From the IMG/VR virus record IMGVR_UViG_3300025133_000321, positions 1 through 36,784 of that record: DNA of 36,784 bases. One strand, given 5' to 3'. Positions 1-9,840 of the stretch are shown one piece after another. The DNA comes from a virus. The notes under the pieces are model-generated. The model was not told the origin of the DNA and did no database searches. It saw nothing but the letters and a program-made list of their open reading frames with translations. A program made the position numbers and the translations under genes. Positions within the stretch are counted from its first letter, which is position 1. Every line of letters starts with the position of its first letter.

Positions 1-1819
1 AACCACCCAATATAATACATTGTGTTCTTGTGATGTCCTGACAATTTTTACCATCAGTTCCAAAACAACATGCACCCAGCGGTTCGGATCCACCCCCACC
101 ATCATCGTATGTTGGTTCATCTCTACAACAAGACCAACACTGATCATCGGCTAGAACTATAGTTCCGCACCCTTCCTCTTCATTACATGGACACTGACAA
201 GATACATCCACGCAAGCACATATATTCACAGCATTACCATTATCATCTGTACACGGACCAGACTCTTGGAACCAACCGTTATATCCTGCACATCTACAAG
301 GAGGATATGGTAACGGTTCTCCCTCCACCGGTTCACACTCAACACAACTCATCAAAGGAACATTATTTATATCTTCTGTAGCATCTATTTGTTCATCACC
401 ATATGGTCTGTATGGTCCATAGGGACCAGCACATTTAGAACCAATGCCCCAATAAACACCAACTGACGGTTCTGGTTCCCAATGCGCCTGCAATTTAGAG
501 CATTCGTATGGAGTAGTATCATAACACATTTCGTTGATGCAACATGCACCAAGGGGAGCATTAATACAACAATTTACTTCATCACAGGGAGAATCAACAA
601 AATAACCACCATGAATGAAAGAACATTCATATTCTGTATATTCAAAACACATCTGGTCAATACAGCACGCTCCTCTAATTCCACACGGTTCTGGACAACC
701 ACCCATAGATTCTATACTATTTGGTCCTTCGCATAGTACACCGTCAATAAAAAAGCCTCCATACCTAGAACATTTTTCTCTGGAGGAAGCAACACAAACT
801 CCATTTATACAACACGAACCAAATGCATAGCAATCTGGACCTTCTGGTCTGTCTATACAACTTGCTAATGAAAAAATCCCACCCACTGAATTGCAATAAT
901 CTTCTGTACTATAATCAACACAATTTGGGTTATCGTCTTGTTGTGGAAGAGGATTGTTCTGACAATAACAACAAGATCCTATGGGAGAAAATTTTACAGA
1001 ATCTTTCTCAAACGTTATTCCAGAATGTCTCATATAAATATTAGTTGATCCAGTTTGACCAAAATGAGTTCCAACTTTTAAACTAACTTTATTTGGCTCA
1101 TCGGCTACTTCCTCTAAAACAGAAAACGGAACACCCTTCCCATTAACCGATCCTGAAAAAGCAATCCCATCTGTATTTGTAGGATTCAATATGAGATTAT
1201 TGTTTGCTGTCAATCCTGTGCTTTTAATTTCTCTATGAGTTAATATTCTAGCATATAATTCACTACCAGACCAATATGTGTTTGGTGTACCCCATGCAGT
1301 AAATCCATCTCTAGTATGAATCAATTCTCCAGTATTACCAAAAATACCATGAGTATATGTTGATCCCCTTAACAATACAGTAAAATCATCAGAACCAAAT
1401 ACTTCAATGTCTTTACCACTTACTGTTAAAGATTTAAAGTAAGCAGTGCTTCCACTCTTTGTTGAATATAGTTGAGCATAGTCAACATGTTCATCGTTTA
1501 GTATTTGATAATCATCAGATACATCTACTCCTGTAGCACCTCTAGCACCAGAAAATCCTAGTGTTGTGCCATCAGTTAAGAATAGAGTTATAAAGTCCCC
1601 ACCAAATTCACCATCAAGAAAGTATCTAGTTCCATCACCACCAGATGCACCGCTAGGACCAGAAATGATTCCGATACCCGTTACACCGGCAGGACCAGTA
1701 ACACCTGCCTCACCAGTATGACCAGTGGGTCCAGTAATACCATAAGCACCAGTAGGTCCGGTTAAACCGGAAACCCCACTGATGTTTAAGATTCTACTTG
1801 ATCCGTAATTTGATGGCAT
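1..1819 (-). CDS. Collagen-like, cysteine-rich adhesin or fibre protein (C-terminus beyond the left edge)
   Basis: An open frame of 606 codons runs from the ATG at 1819 to the window edge with no stop. GGAG lies about 11 bases before the ATG, overlapping the gap after the preceding gene. Residues about 16-60 are Gly-X-Y-like repeats (GPTGAYGITGPTGHTGEAG and similar), as in collagen-like phage fibres. A beta-rich middle part follows. From about residue 280 there are repeated cysteine units of the form G(A/S)CC...C...C...G...C, for example GACCINEMCYDTTPYEC. It is probably a distal tail fibre or surface adhesin, the last gene of the left block. That role is inferred from architecture and position, since I do not recognise the family. 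The cysteine units could form disulfides once outside the cell. Confidence 0.85.
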   Translation of the reverse strand, partial: MPSNYGSSRILNISGVSGLTGPTGAYGITGPTGHTGEAGVTGPAGVTGIGIISGPSGASGGDGTRYFLDGEFGGDFITLFLTDGTTLGFSGARGATGVDVSDDYQILNDEHVDYAQLYSTKSGSTAYFKSLTVSGKDIEVFGSDDFTVLLRGSTYTHGIFGNTGELIHTRDGFTAWGTPNTYWSGSELYARILTHREIKSTGLTANNNLILNPTNTDGIAFSGSVNGKGVPFSVLEEVADEPNKVSLKVGTHFGQTGSTNIYMRHSGITFEKDSVKFSPIGSCCYCQNNPLPQQDDNPNCVDYSTEDYCNSVGGIFSLASCIDRPEGPDCYAFGSCCINGVCVASSREKCSRYGGFFIDGVLCEGPNSIESMGGCPEPCGIRGACCIDQMCFEYTEYECSFIHGGYFVDSPCDEVNCCINAPLGACCINEMCYDTTPYECSKLQAHWEPEPSVGVYWGIGSKCAGPYGPYRPYGDEQIDATEDINNVPLMSCVECEPVEGEPLPYPPCRCAGYNGWFQESGPCTDDNGNAVNICACVDVSCQCPCNEEEGCGTIVLADDQCWSCCRDEPTYDDGGGGSEPLGACCFGTDGKNCQDITRTQCIILGG

Positions 1820-1835
1820 AGTAAATCATCTCCGC

Positions 1836-4800
1836 TTAATCTTGGTTTATTCCTCTGTCCGAATCTCTTAGGACTTTTGGAATCTTCCAAAGTTTTTCGT
1901 TTTCTGATCCACCTGTAGAATACATACCGTCACAACGAATTAATCTAATAGGTCTCACTTTGTGTTTATTATAAATTCTATTCTTCTTAGAAACTTTGAA
2001 TAGATTCTCATTACCGTTGGTATTGAATCTTATTGCCCATGCTAATGATCCGGGGTCAGCAGTTAAACCATCTATTCCTAACCCAGAAGAACTATTAACA
2101 ATACCCTCACCTGTTCCTCCCCCAGTAAATCCTTTGGTTTCATCAAAAGCACCCGTTGATGACCAATACCACCCATCAAATGGTGTCCCGCCCTCTGCGA
2201 TTAATTTAGAGTTTAGGTTAAAGTTATATGGAGAAGTGTCTATACAGTTTGCTGCTATAAAGGAAAGTTCATCATGACTTGGAATGAACCAATCCGAAAC
2301 TTCCGGTATATTTCCCCCAGTAGATCCGTCTGTTTGAAGTTCATCATCTAATAATCTAACAGCACGGAAACTAGAAATATAATCAGCAGTCAATCCTGGT
2401 CCGAACATATCTGAAGTATATGCACCCCGAGAATCATTATAATTTGAATAAAGAGCATTATCAGCACTCACAATTCTTATTGTGTTATATAATCCCCAGT
2501 TCCTATGCCAAAGTCCGTTTGAACTATGCACTGATTTTGTTAGAAGTTTATCAACAGCACCAAGTCCATTTCTTCTTGCTTTTCTACAAGATGGGAAAGT
2601 GTTGAATGGTATGTTGTTTCTTGATAACTCTCCCAGATGTTGATCCATCCACCAGCCTTCTGAAACTCCAAAGACTTTATCTTTATATGATTCGTTTAGA
2701 TCATCATACTCGTTTGTGTGTCGGTTATATAATGGTCCCCATGAACTTCCTTTGTTCCCCCAATAAAACTCTGAAGTTGAGCCAGGCACAGAATCAACAC
2801 TAACAACTTCTCTATCTCCTGTAATTCCTATATGGGAAAGAGATGTGATCATGTAATATGAATCTGAGCGATTCGTTGTTTCATTTGAGATACTTAATTT
2901 ATTATATTCAGAACAACCTTTCTCTGAAGTAATACCATATCCATTATAATCATATTTGGACCTATAGATTTGGCACCGATTCCCCCCATACTCTGAAGTA
3001 GAACCCTCACCACCAAGCATCAAATTTTCCCAAGAAGTTTCTATATTCCCACCGAAACCGGTAGCACCAAACAGATAAGATCCATTTGGTCTGTACATAC
3101 CAACCACCATACCACCAGCATATAAGTCACCAGGCTTCAAATCTAAAGATAATACAGAAGATGTACATAACCCGTGAGTATTTTCTCTACAATTAATATC
3201 GGAACAATTTGTTCCATTCCCTGCATAAAGATACCCAGTGCTAATGCAATCTTCTCCGGTCATACCAACACAACTATCAGTTTTACAACATGCTCCAGTA
3301 CCACCAGAACAAACAGGAATACCTTCAGATTCACATGGAATTCCTACCCCAAGGAAAAAGTTATTATTTTGTACGCATTCTTCTTTAGTTAAATTCTCAC
3401 AACCACCAATACCATCACAACATGCTCCTAGTTTATCCGCAGCATGAAAACAATTTACAGATGTTTTACATGTGGTTCCTAGACCACCAAATGATGATTC
3501 CACATTAATAACTTCTCCAATGTTTATACATTCATTAATAGTAATATCGTCTAAACATTCTACCACATTAGAATCTGAATAATATAAACAACAAGATCCT
3601 GTGTCAAGACAAACACTACCGGTCCCGCCGCTCGTCATTCCATTACAAGTTGTTCCAGAACCCAGATAATAACCATAACATAATCTATCTGTTGTATGAA
3701 CGCACATACCAGCACCCATACAACAAGCACCTGTTGCGCCAGTCATACCAAAAATACTTTTTTCTATACCAGTATAGTTTTGTTGTCCTGATGTGTAAAT
3801 TCTTCTACCATTTTGGCTATTCCTACCAAGCAATAAAACATCATCACACCCGAAAGGATCATTACCTTCTGCTGATGTGTCTGTATCAGAAGATCTCCAT
3901 TGGACAACATTTCCGTGCCATGCATGTCCATCGGGACATATATCAATCACACCATCATCCTGACTACTTCTTGGTTCACATGGGAACCAGAAAAAGTTAA
4001 ATATATCCGATTGTCCACTGAAACAGGGTTGTCTGTCAAACGGCCATATAACATTTTGAAAACGAGCCGGTGATGTTGCAGCGTTTGTTGCTCCATGAAC
4101 ATAAAGAGTAAATGCTCTACTCAAGTTATCCGCCGGTGGTGAATGTCCCGTGTATCCAAACTCTGCATCTTTAATGTCCAATATGATAGGACCAGTACCA
4201 CCAACAGTAGCAGATGAAACATTTTCAATATCCCACCAAGGAGAATATTGAGGAGTTACTTGTGTCATGTCTAATATAAATGTTTTTGCTAATTTGGAAT
4301 CTATACTTCCCTCATATGATGGTGGTCCATCATTGCCGTTATTATTTTCGAAATCTCCACCAGAACCAACAACTAAATATTTTGTTTTTTCTTTAAAGGA
4401 TCTACTTCTAAATTCGATTGCTTCATTGGGCGAACTATAATAAGTTCCAGATAGTCCCTGAGGCTGGCCGCTAATCGCTCCTACTAATTCCCCCCCACAA
4501 ACGCCAGGTGAACCCAAATCTAAATTAGCATACCCAAACCTACCCCGATCAAAATGAATATTAATTTCATCTTGTGTTTGAGTATGTTGTAAAACATCAC
4601 CTGTTGATTCTATTGATCTTATTTTTATAGAGTCTACAGAAGGCTGCTCAATGAATATTTCTGCGCCACCTATTGGTCTTTCGTTCCGACCATAAGTATT
4701 TCCGCCATCAACTACAGTATAGGTGTCACCAGTTGCACCTTGAATTTTTGTTAAAGTTGTATATGCTGATGTTGATCCATCATAGAAGGTAAAGATTTGA

Positions 4801-4982
4801 TGAAGTTTATCACCAATTAACCTTGCTTCAGTGAGATTACCACCAGACGAACCACTTGCTCCCGTTACTCCATGTCCAGTTGGCCCAGTTGAACCTGCTG
4901 GTCCGGTTGCACCAGTGTCACCGGCTACTGCATCCTGCCCAATTGGTTTGAAGAAACTACTACCATGAAATACTGCTACCAT
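1836..4982 (-). CDS. Large collagen-like, cysteine-rich tail adhesin with C-terminal DUF1566/FISUMP-like domain
   Basis: The protein has 1048 residues. Residues about 18-48 are collagen-like (GDTGATGPAGSTGPTGHG). Residues about 414-600 hold at least four G(A/S)CC cysteine units, such as GACCMGAGMC and GACCKTDSCVGMTGEDC. The last 150 residues carry the signature of the DUF1566/FISUMP family: WFIPSHDELSFIA, then YWSST, then AWAIRF, then KVRPIRLI at the end. That family has a C-type-lectin-like look and is frequent in surface adhesins, so receptor binding is a reasonable inference. It sits 16 bases before the partial gene of the same build, and the two look like paralogues at their N-termini. 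The initiation signal is a modest AGAGATATGAG just before the ATG. Confidence 0.85.
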   Translation of the reverse strand: MVAVFHGSSFFKPIGQDAVAGDTGATGPAGSTGPTGHGVTGASGSSGGNLTEARLIGDKLHQIFTFYDGSTSAYTTLTKIQGATGDTYTVVDGGNTYGRNERPIGGAEIFIEQPSVDSIKIRSIESTGDVLQHTQTQDEINIHFDRGRFGYANLDLGSPGVCGGELVGAISGQPQGLSGTYYSSPNEAIEFRSRSFKEKTKYLVVGSGGDFENNNGNDGPPSYEGSIDSKLAKTFILDMTQVTPQYSPWWDIENVSSATVGGTGPIILDIKDAEFGYTGHSPPADNLSRAFTLYVHGATNAATSPARFQNVIWPFDRQPCFSGQSDIFNFFWFPCEPRSSQDDGVIDICPDGHAWHGNVVQWRSSDTDTSAEGNDPFGCDDVLLLGRNSQNGRRIYTSGQQNYTGIEKSIFGMTGATGACCMGAGMCVHTTDRLCYGYYLGSGTTCNGMTSGGTGSVCLDTGSCCLYYSDSNVVECLDDITINECINIGEVINVESSFGGLGTTCKTSVNCFHAADKLGACCDGIGGCENLTKEECVQNNNFFLGVGIPCESEGIPVCSGGTGACCKTDSCVGMTGEDCISTGYLYAGNGTNCSDINCRENTHGLCTSSVLSLDLKPGDLYAGGMVVGMYRPNGSYLFGATGFGGNIETSWENLMLGGEGSTSEYGGNRCQIYRSKYDYNGYGITSEKGCSEYNKLSISNETTNRSDSYYMITSLSHIGITGDREVVSVDSVPGSTSEFYWGNKGSSWGPLYNRHTNEYDDLNESYKDKVFGVSEGWWMDQHLGELSRNNIPFNTFPSCRKARRNGLGAVDKLLTKSVHSSNGLWHRNWGLYNTIRIVSADNALYSNYNDSRGAYTSDMFGPGLTADYISSFRAVRLLDDELQTDGSTGGNIPEVSDWFIPSHDELSFIAANCIDTSPYNFNLNSKLIAEGGTPFDGWYWSSTGAFDETKGFTGGGTGEGIVNSSSGLGIDGLTADPGSLAWAIRFNTNGNENLFKVSKKNRIYNKHKVRPIRLIRCDGMYSTGGSENEKLWKIPKVLRDSDRGINQD

Positions 4983-4994
4983 CTCATATCTCTA

Positions 4995-6293
4995 TTAATC
5001 TATATTCTTTGATGTTGCTGTCAAATTTAATTTATTCATTGCATCCGTAGCATCATCGTTTATTTGTCTTAATACCTTTCCTACATCAGTAACAGTTGTA
5101 CTATCTGTAGACGATGTAACATTCAGTTGATCCTTGATTGTTAATTTTTCTACTGTTATTTCTTTTGGAATACTTACTGCTTTTCTTCCACCATCTCTTG
5201 TTACTTGCATAGATGGTATTGCTGTGACACCTTTCCGTATACCATAAACATCTTCTACTGATTGTTGTAATGGTTTTCTTATGGGTAGAGCAAACTCAAG
5301 AATATCAACGTCTGCATTTGGATCTATATTATAAAGCGAATTATCAATCTTTACCGAATAATTATGACTTGGGTCATTAGGGTCAGTTGTTTTTATAGTA
5401 ACAGTATTATTTATCTTGTTAATTTCTTCAATGTTGCCTTGGAAAAAACTAGTTCCATCCATTCTTGTTTGTTTGAATATTTTACCATCAACAGAAGCAG
5501 AAGGAACAGTAGTCAATGTGACTCTAATCATTCTTCCGTATTCTCCATTATTGAATGTATTTGCATATGCTTGAGAATACAAAGAGCCAGTAGATTGTTT
5601 ATAATATTCACTTTCGGTTGATACCGGTAACCAATTTATTTTCGTTAGATTAAACCAATCAGAGTTTTCAGAATGTGCGCTGTTTGTTCCTCCAAAATCT
5701 AAAACTTCAACCACAGTCCCGGTTAATTCATCACCCGGATCTTCTGCGATTACCTGACCACCAATTTGATATCCGATGTAGTTTACAACATGGGCTGTAT
5801 AGTCCCCATCTGTTGCTTTTTGTAAAATTGGTTTTGCTATTGATGTTGGTTCTATTGGTGCTAAGTTTTGTATTGCTCCTCCGGTCGCTTCGCTTAAGAA
5901 GTAAATATCATGCCCGCCGGCCGCTCCGCTAATTCCCGAGGGATCTATGTGTGTGGCATTGACTAATTTACTATTCGGAAACTTAATCTGTCCAGAAAGA
6001 ACAACATCAACAACTTCACCGTCAATATCTTCAACCACACCAAACACTTCTGCATGGCGAGGAAGATCTGCTTTTGATTTACAATATTTATTGAGACTAG
6101 GACTTGCTCCATCTACGTCATAACGAACAGCATCTCCGGCAGTTACTCCATCATCACCAATAAAAACAGATGCTCTTCCTCCAGAAAAACCAGAAAGAGG
6201 ATGTGTCATAAGAAGCCTTGCACCACTATGAGTAATGCTATTAACATTTAAATTTCCACTTAGATTTGAACTACCTTGATTGCAACTAGACAT
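4995..6293 (-). CDS. Virion fibre/baseplate-associated protein with 'YFLS' module
   Basis: The protein has 432 residues and AAAGGA as ribosome site. Residues about 80-170 carry a module (HAEVFGVVEDIDGEVVDVV, a Gly-rich turn, HDIYFLSEATGG, SIAKPIL) that recurs in the next gene upstream (6307-8709). It is a small beta module that I associate with tail-fibre and baseplate-decorating proteins of T4-like aquatic phages. The C-terminal third ends in a Thr/Ser-rich, probably coiled segment (VGKVLRQINDDATDAMNKL) that could trimerise. There is no cysteine-repeat block. A structural role is well supported by context; the exact position in the tail is unknown. Confidence 0.8.
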   Translation of the reverse strand: MSSCNQGSSNLSGNLNVNSITHSGARLLMTHPLSGFSGGRASVFIGDDGVTAGDAVRYDVDGASPSLNKYCKSKADLPRHAEVFGVVEDIDGEVVDVVLSGQIKFPNSKLVNATHIDPSGISGAAGGHDIYFLSEATGGAIQNLAPIEPTSIAKPILQKATDGDYTAHVVNYIGYQIGGQVIAEDPGDELTGTVVEVLDFGGTNSAHSENSDWFNLTKINWLPVSTESEYYKQSTGSLYSQAYANTFNNGEYGRMIRVTLTTVPSASVDGKIFKQTRMDGTSFFQGNIEEINKINNTVTIKTTDPNDPSHNYSVKIDNSLYNIDPNADVDILEFALPIRKPLQQSVEDVYGIRKGVTAIPSMQVTRDGGRKAVSIPKEITVEKLTIKDQLNVTSSTDSTTVTDVGKVLRQINDDATDAMNKLNLTATSKNID

Positions 6294-6306
6294 TTAAATT
6301 CCTTTC

Positions 6307-8709
6307 TTAGTTAGGATTTACTATGTTGCTATTCAAATCTGCATCAGCAACGTAATGGAAAGAGATGTTATCAAACACAACAGAACCACAGGAGATAAAC
6401 ACAACCATTCCATTTTTAGTTATTGTTTCTGTATTCATTGGTTGTTGTTGTGAACTCGTACATATTCTCGGCGTATTGTTCCAACCATAAGTACCAGACC
6501 CCTTTCTTAAATCTCTACCAGAAGTTCTATTATAAGCATCACCAGTAACTCCGGTAGAGGGAGAATAGAAAGTAAGATCAGGGACATTCATCATCGGTAT
6601 GGGGAATTTATAATTATAATCTTTAGAAGGAGATGAAACAAAATCAAGAACCGTTGGGTCTGGTGTGTTCTTATCGCTCATTGTTTGTGAACTTGATATT
6701 GTATCGGCATCATAACTTCTTTGATAATACCTAGAACATCTATTAAGTTCATTAATCATAGTTCTTTCGTTTGGTTCATCATTGACAGTTGCTACTAATC
6801 CTCTTTCAAGTTTTACTTTTGCAACATCCAAAGTTGTTTGAAGACTTGTTGTATCAAAAGCAATAGAAATATAATGTTCTCCAGATGGAGTTGAAGTTAT
6901 ATCTGGAACATTGAATGCAAACTCATATTTATTCCAAAGTGTTCCCAATGATACAGATCCAGGTCTATTAACTATAGTATTTGTTCCATCATATTGATTG
7001 ATTACAATTCCCATTACAGAACCTGTAACACCACATTTTGCCCAGAAAGATAGTGTTGCGTCTTCTCCCCGAAGGGTTCTTACGTCTTCAATTCTATTTT
7101 CAATATGAACAAAATCACCATTTGATCCACCCTGAACAGTTAAATTGTTTTGAAGTCTTGCGTAATATTTGGGATTACCAAAAACTTCATTTTGGTTTGT
7201 ATCAAATGTTTTTCTTTCAATAGAATATGTGCTTGTAGATGTTCCATTCCCAGAAACCCCATCCATCCTTATCCACTTGTCGGCAAAATATTTAGAACCA
7301 GTTGCACCAAACGGACCATCTACTCCAATTCCTCTTTGCCAGAAATCAAAACCACCATTAATTAATATGTTTTGATTTACTGCACTACCGTATGTTGCAC
7401 CACCAGAAGATGTTGACATATATGCCCAATTCCCCGGATCAGTAGGTCTTGTGCTACTTGCTGTGTTTGTTCCGCCGCCCCCACCAACACCAACGTTGTG
7501 GTTTTGATTTATTATTGTTCCACGTTTTGTTCCAGTACCGCTACCACCAGACGACCATGCAATTGCAAATGGTTTTGCAAATCCACCGGGATATGTTGCA
7601 GATAATTTACCTTGACTATCAATATAAAGTAAACCTGTTGATGGGAAGATGTCTTCGTCTGCATCTAGATATCCAGTTGCAACTACTTCAATATATTTTT
7701 GACTATCAAGAGTGAATGGTGGTGTAACACAAACTCCAACTGCATGTGACATGTGTTGCCAGCGATCTTCGTTTAAAGTTACCCAACCGTCAGAATTTGG
7801 TCCTTCTCCCGGCACATGTGCTACAATATCACCTTTTGTAATTAAAGAAGCATCATCAACAGCAGTGAAGAATCTATTTTGATCAATTCCCCCAGTTCCC
7901 CCAGTACCACTACCTTGGATGAACTGTCCTCTATACTGCATAACAAATCCAACATCAGAAGTGACACCTAATATCATAGGTTTACTTACTTGTCCATTAA
8001 GGCTTGGTTCAATTCTAGTTAATCCACCGCTGTTACCGGGACTTAAGAAGTACACTTGCCCCGCAGTCAAACCAGAACTATGATCGTTTGCTCTTGAGAA
8101 ATCACCTTGAATTCTACCAGCAGTAGTTACTTCCACATAAGTATCTGAATCATTAAATGGACCTTCAGCATCTCCCGAACTATCTACTGGCCAGGTAACT
8201 CCAGAAACGACACCCAAAACTTCTGCATAATCTCTATTATCTGCTCTGGCTAGAAAATAGTTTGGACCTCCGGTACATCCGTCCCCTTTATCTCCAGCAA
8301 CCCTGATTGGCATACCAAAAGTAAATCCCCTTGTTGCAGTATATCCACCGGCAGGATTCACTCTTACTTTTATTGCACTTAGAACATTTTTCGTTAAATC
8401 ATAATTGAGAGTTCCATTTATTGTTACATCACCAGCAAAGGTTGTTCCGTTTGGAATAACTTCTGCCAAAGAACATCTCATTGTGCCTGCGAGGAGATCT
8501 CCACCAGCAGATGCGCCGCCAAGTGGGTCATCCGAGGCAGTAGTACCAAGAGTAAACACAATACCATCACCAGACAGGCCATCGTATATCTTCAGATTGT
8601 TGGATTTATTAACCACTTCAGTGTTATAGTGGTTTACCCAATCAAGAAAAGTATTATTTCCTGTTAGAAATGGTATTTGATATAAATTATCGTCAGTATT
8701 GTTTGCCAT
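6307..8709 (-). CDS. Tail fibre protein with duplicated 'YFLS' modules and carbohydrate-binding-like C-terminus
   Basis: The protein has 800 residues. Two copies of the module seen in the 432-residue neighbour lie at about 155-270 (YAEVLGVV...TAGRI...AGQVYFLSPGNSGGL...VSKPMI) and about 280-400 (AVGVCVT...ATGYLD...TGLLYID...FAKPFAIAW). Residues about 445-665 form the familiar phage fibre domain that starts NILINGGFDFWQRG, contains FADKWIR, LSFWAKCGV and VKLERG, and closes with NRCSRYYQRSY. That domain is common in tail fibres and resembles a jelly-roll carbohydrate-binding fold. A TATAAATA box lies about 23 bases before the ATG. It is very probably a receptor-contacting fibre; the receptor is unknown. 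Confidence 0.88.
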   Translation of the reverse strand: MANNTDDNLYQIPFLTGNNTFLDWVNHYNTEVVNKSNNLKIYDGLSGDGIVFTLGTTASDDPLGGASAGGDLLAGTMRCSLAEVIPNGTTFAGDVTINGTLNYDLTKNVLSAIKVRVNPAGGYTATRGFTFGMPIRVAGDKGDGCTGGPNYFLARADNRDYAEVLGVVSGVTWPVDSSGDAEGPFNDSDTYVEVTTAGRIQGDFSRANDHSSGLTAGQVYFLSPGNSGGLTRIEPSLNGQVSKPMILGVTSDVGFVMQYRGQFIQGSGTGGTGGIDQNRFFTAVDDASLITKGDIVAHVPGEGPNSDGWVTLNEDRWQHMSHAVGVCVTPPFTLDSQKYIEVVATGYLDADEDIFPSTGLLYIDSQGKLSATYPGGFAKPFAIAWSSGGSGTGTKRGTIINQNHNVGVGGGGGTNTASSTRPTDPGNWAYMSTSSGGATYGSAVNQNILINGGFDFWQRGIGVDGPFGATGSKYFADKWIRMDGVSGNGTSTSTYSIERKTFDTNQNEVFGNPKYYARLQNNLTVQGGSNGDFVHIENRIEDVRTLRGEDATLSFWAKCGVTGSVMGIVINQYDGTNTIVNRPGSVSLGTLWNKYEFAFNVPDITSTPSGEHYISIAFDTTSLQTTLDVAKVKLERGLVATVNDEPNERTMINELNRCSRYYQRSYDADTISSSQTMSDKNTPDPTVLDFVSSPSKDYNYKFPIPMMNVPDLTFYSPSTGVTGDAYNRTSGRDLRKGSGTYGWNNTPRICTSSQQQPMNTETITKNGMVVFISCGSVVFDNISFHYVADADLNSNIVNPN

Positions 8710-8731
8710 TTATATTTCTCTCGTTACTTAT

Positions 8732-8739
8732 TATTTATA
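8732..8739 (-). promoter_or_regulatory. T4-type late promoter box TATAAATA
   Basis: The minus strand reads TATAAATA exactly, the T4 late -10 consensus recognised by gp55/gp33/sliding-clamp-modified polymerase. Its predicted start is about 16 bases before the ATG of the 800-residue fibre gene, just upstream of a GAGAG ribosome site. No -35 box is needed for such promoters. A gp33-like gene in this window supports use of late promoters. The AT-rich background makes a chance match possible. Confidence 0.5.
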
Positions 8740-8757
8740 TAGACTACCAAGTACCAA

Positions 8758-9819
8758 CTACCAAGTACCAATTAGCATATTATTCATATAACGAATTGTT
8801 CTTTGTGCTGGATTTACTTTTACAACTGCACTTAAATTATCTCTTTGTTCTATTGGCTCACCTGGCCCACTTCCCCAATCACCCTTTGGTGCTGCTGCTG
8901 TTGAATCATCTGGTGTTGCAGAACTTGCACCAACTACATTTACTGTATATCTACTTGCTCCACACGAAGCAAGGTTTGAATGTCCGTTTGCGTTATCTCC
9001 TAAATTCGAGTCACATGGTAATTCGGGTGTGCTTTGATCATCAGCACAACAAGAAATATAATCGCTTGAGAGTAATAACCCAGCAACTATATCTTTATTG
9101 TCTCCACCACCAACAGGAATATCAACGGTATATGTTGGAGAAGGACTTGAGTTTGTGTCTGCATCTAAATAAACCCAATGCTTCATACCACTAAGACCGT
9201 TTTCTGGCCAACCGGCACCGTCCCAAAATGCTCGGAGTTCAGTTAACCACCAACCAGACCAAAATACAATTCTAATAGTGTCAGTAGTATTTAGGTATGA
9301 CCAAGAGACAAGTTTACCATCTGGACCCGAATTAGATCCTTGGTATGGATTGCTATATGGATATAGCGGACATGAACCTCTCCATCCTGGTCCAGATATT
9401 GCAAATTCTGGATTGTGACTAACAGACCCGCCCGCTAAATAACCACCAACACCCAAACCAGTCCTTACAGTGGAAGAATTAACAGTATCAGATCCATCTC
9501 CACCTTCAGAACCAGAAGAGTTCTCATCATAACCATCCCACAAATAACCCGGCCCAGACATCAACCAATTATGCATCATTGTTATAGTCAATGTCATTTG
9601 CATTTGATAATGTTCTTGCATTTCATTCAATTCAGATGCTTGTAATGCAAATCCGGGTCTAAAGTTTACAAATTGATAATTTTTGGGACTATCTCCCTCT
9701 AATGCCCCATCAAATATAAGTTCATCACCTTCTACACGACTATGATAAGGACTCGCAGTTAAAGGAAAAGATCCTTCAGAGGCCCCAGCATAAAAAGGTT
9801 GTATATTTCTAATAGCCAT
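8758..9819 (-). CDS. Baseplate/tail structural protein, DUF4815-like N-terminus
   Basis: The protein has 353 residues and a strong AAGGAG ten bases before the ATG. Residues 53-72 read FRPGFALQASELNEMQEHY, the 'F-x-PG-x-x-LQA-x-EL-N-x-x-Q' signature found near the start of several phage baseplate and fibre-base proteins (DUF4815-like). A Gly/Ser-rich loop region, a WSGWWLTELRAFWDGAGWP segment and a cysteine cluster (YISCCADDQ) follow. It lies between the 629-residue protein and the fibre genes, so it could be the fibre attachment or wedge-tip protein. This is inference; I cannot match it to one T4 gene. Confidence 0.75.
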   Translation of the reverse strand: MAIRNIQPFYAGASEGSFPLTASPYHSRVEGDELIFDGALEGDSPKNYQFVNFRPGFALQASELNEMQEHYQMQMTLTITMMHNWLMSGPGYLWDGYDENSSGSEGGDGSDTVNSSTVRTGLGVGGYLAGGSVSHNPEFAISGPGWRGSCPLYPYSNPYQGSNSGPDGKLVSWSYLNTTDTIRIVFWSGWWLTELRAFWDGAGWPENGLSGMKHWVYLDADTNSSPSPTYTVDIPVGGGDNKDIVAGLLLSSDYISCCADDQSTPELPCDSNLGDNANGHSNLASCGASRYTVNVVGASSATPDDSTAAAPKGDWGSGPGEPIEQRDNLSAVVKVNPAQRTIRYMNNMLIGTW

Positions 9820-9840
9820 TTCAAATCATCTCCTTGTATT

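Noticed and set aside
3650-4000. 116-codon plus-strand frame opposite the 1048-residue adhesin
   Set aside because: Composition (Tyr/His/Leu-rich) is that of a shadow frame; the minus gene has recognisable domains across the same bases.
8670-9194. 174-codon plus-strand frame opposite the DUF4815-like gene
   Set aside because: No ribosome site, low-complexity Leu/Tyr/His sequence, and the opposite strand encodes a coherent protein.
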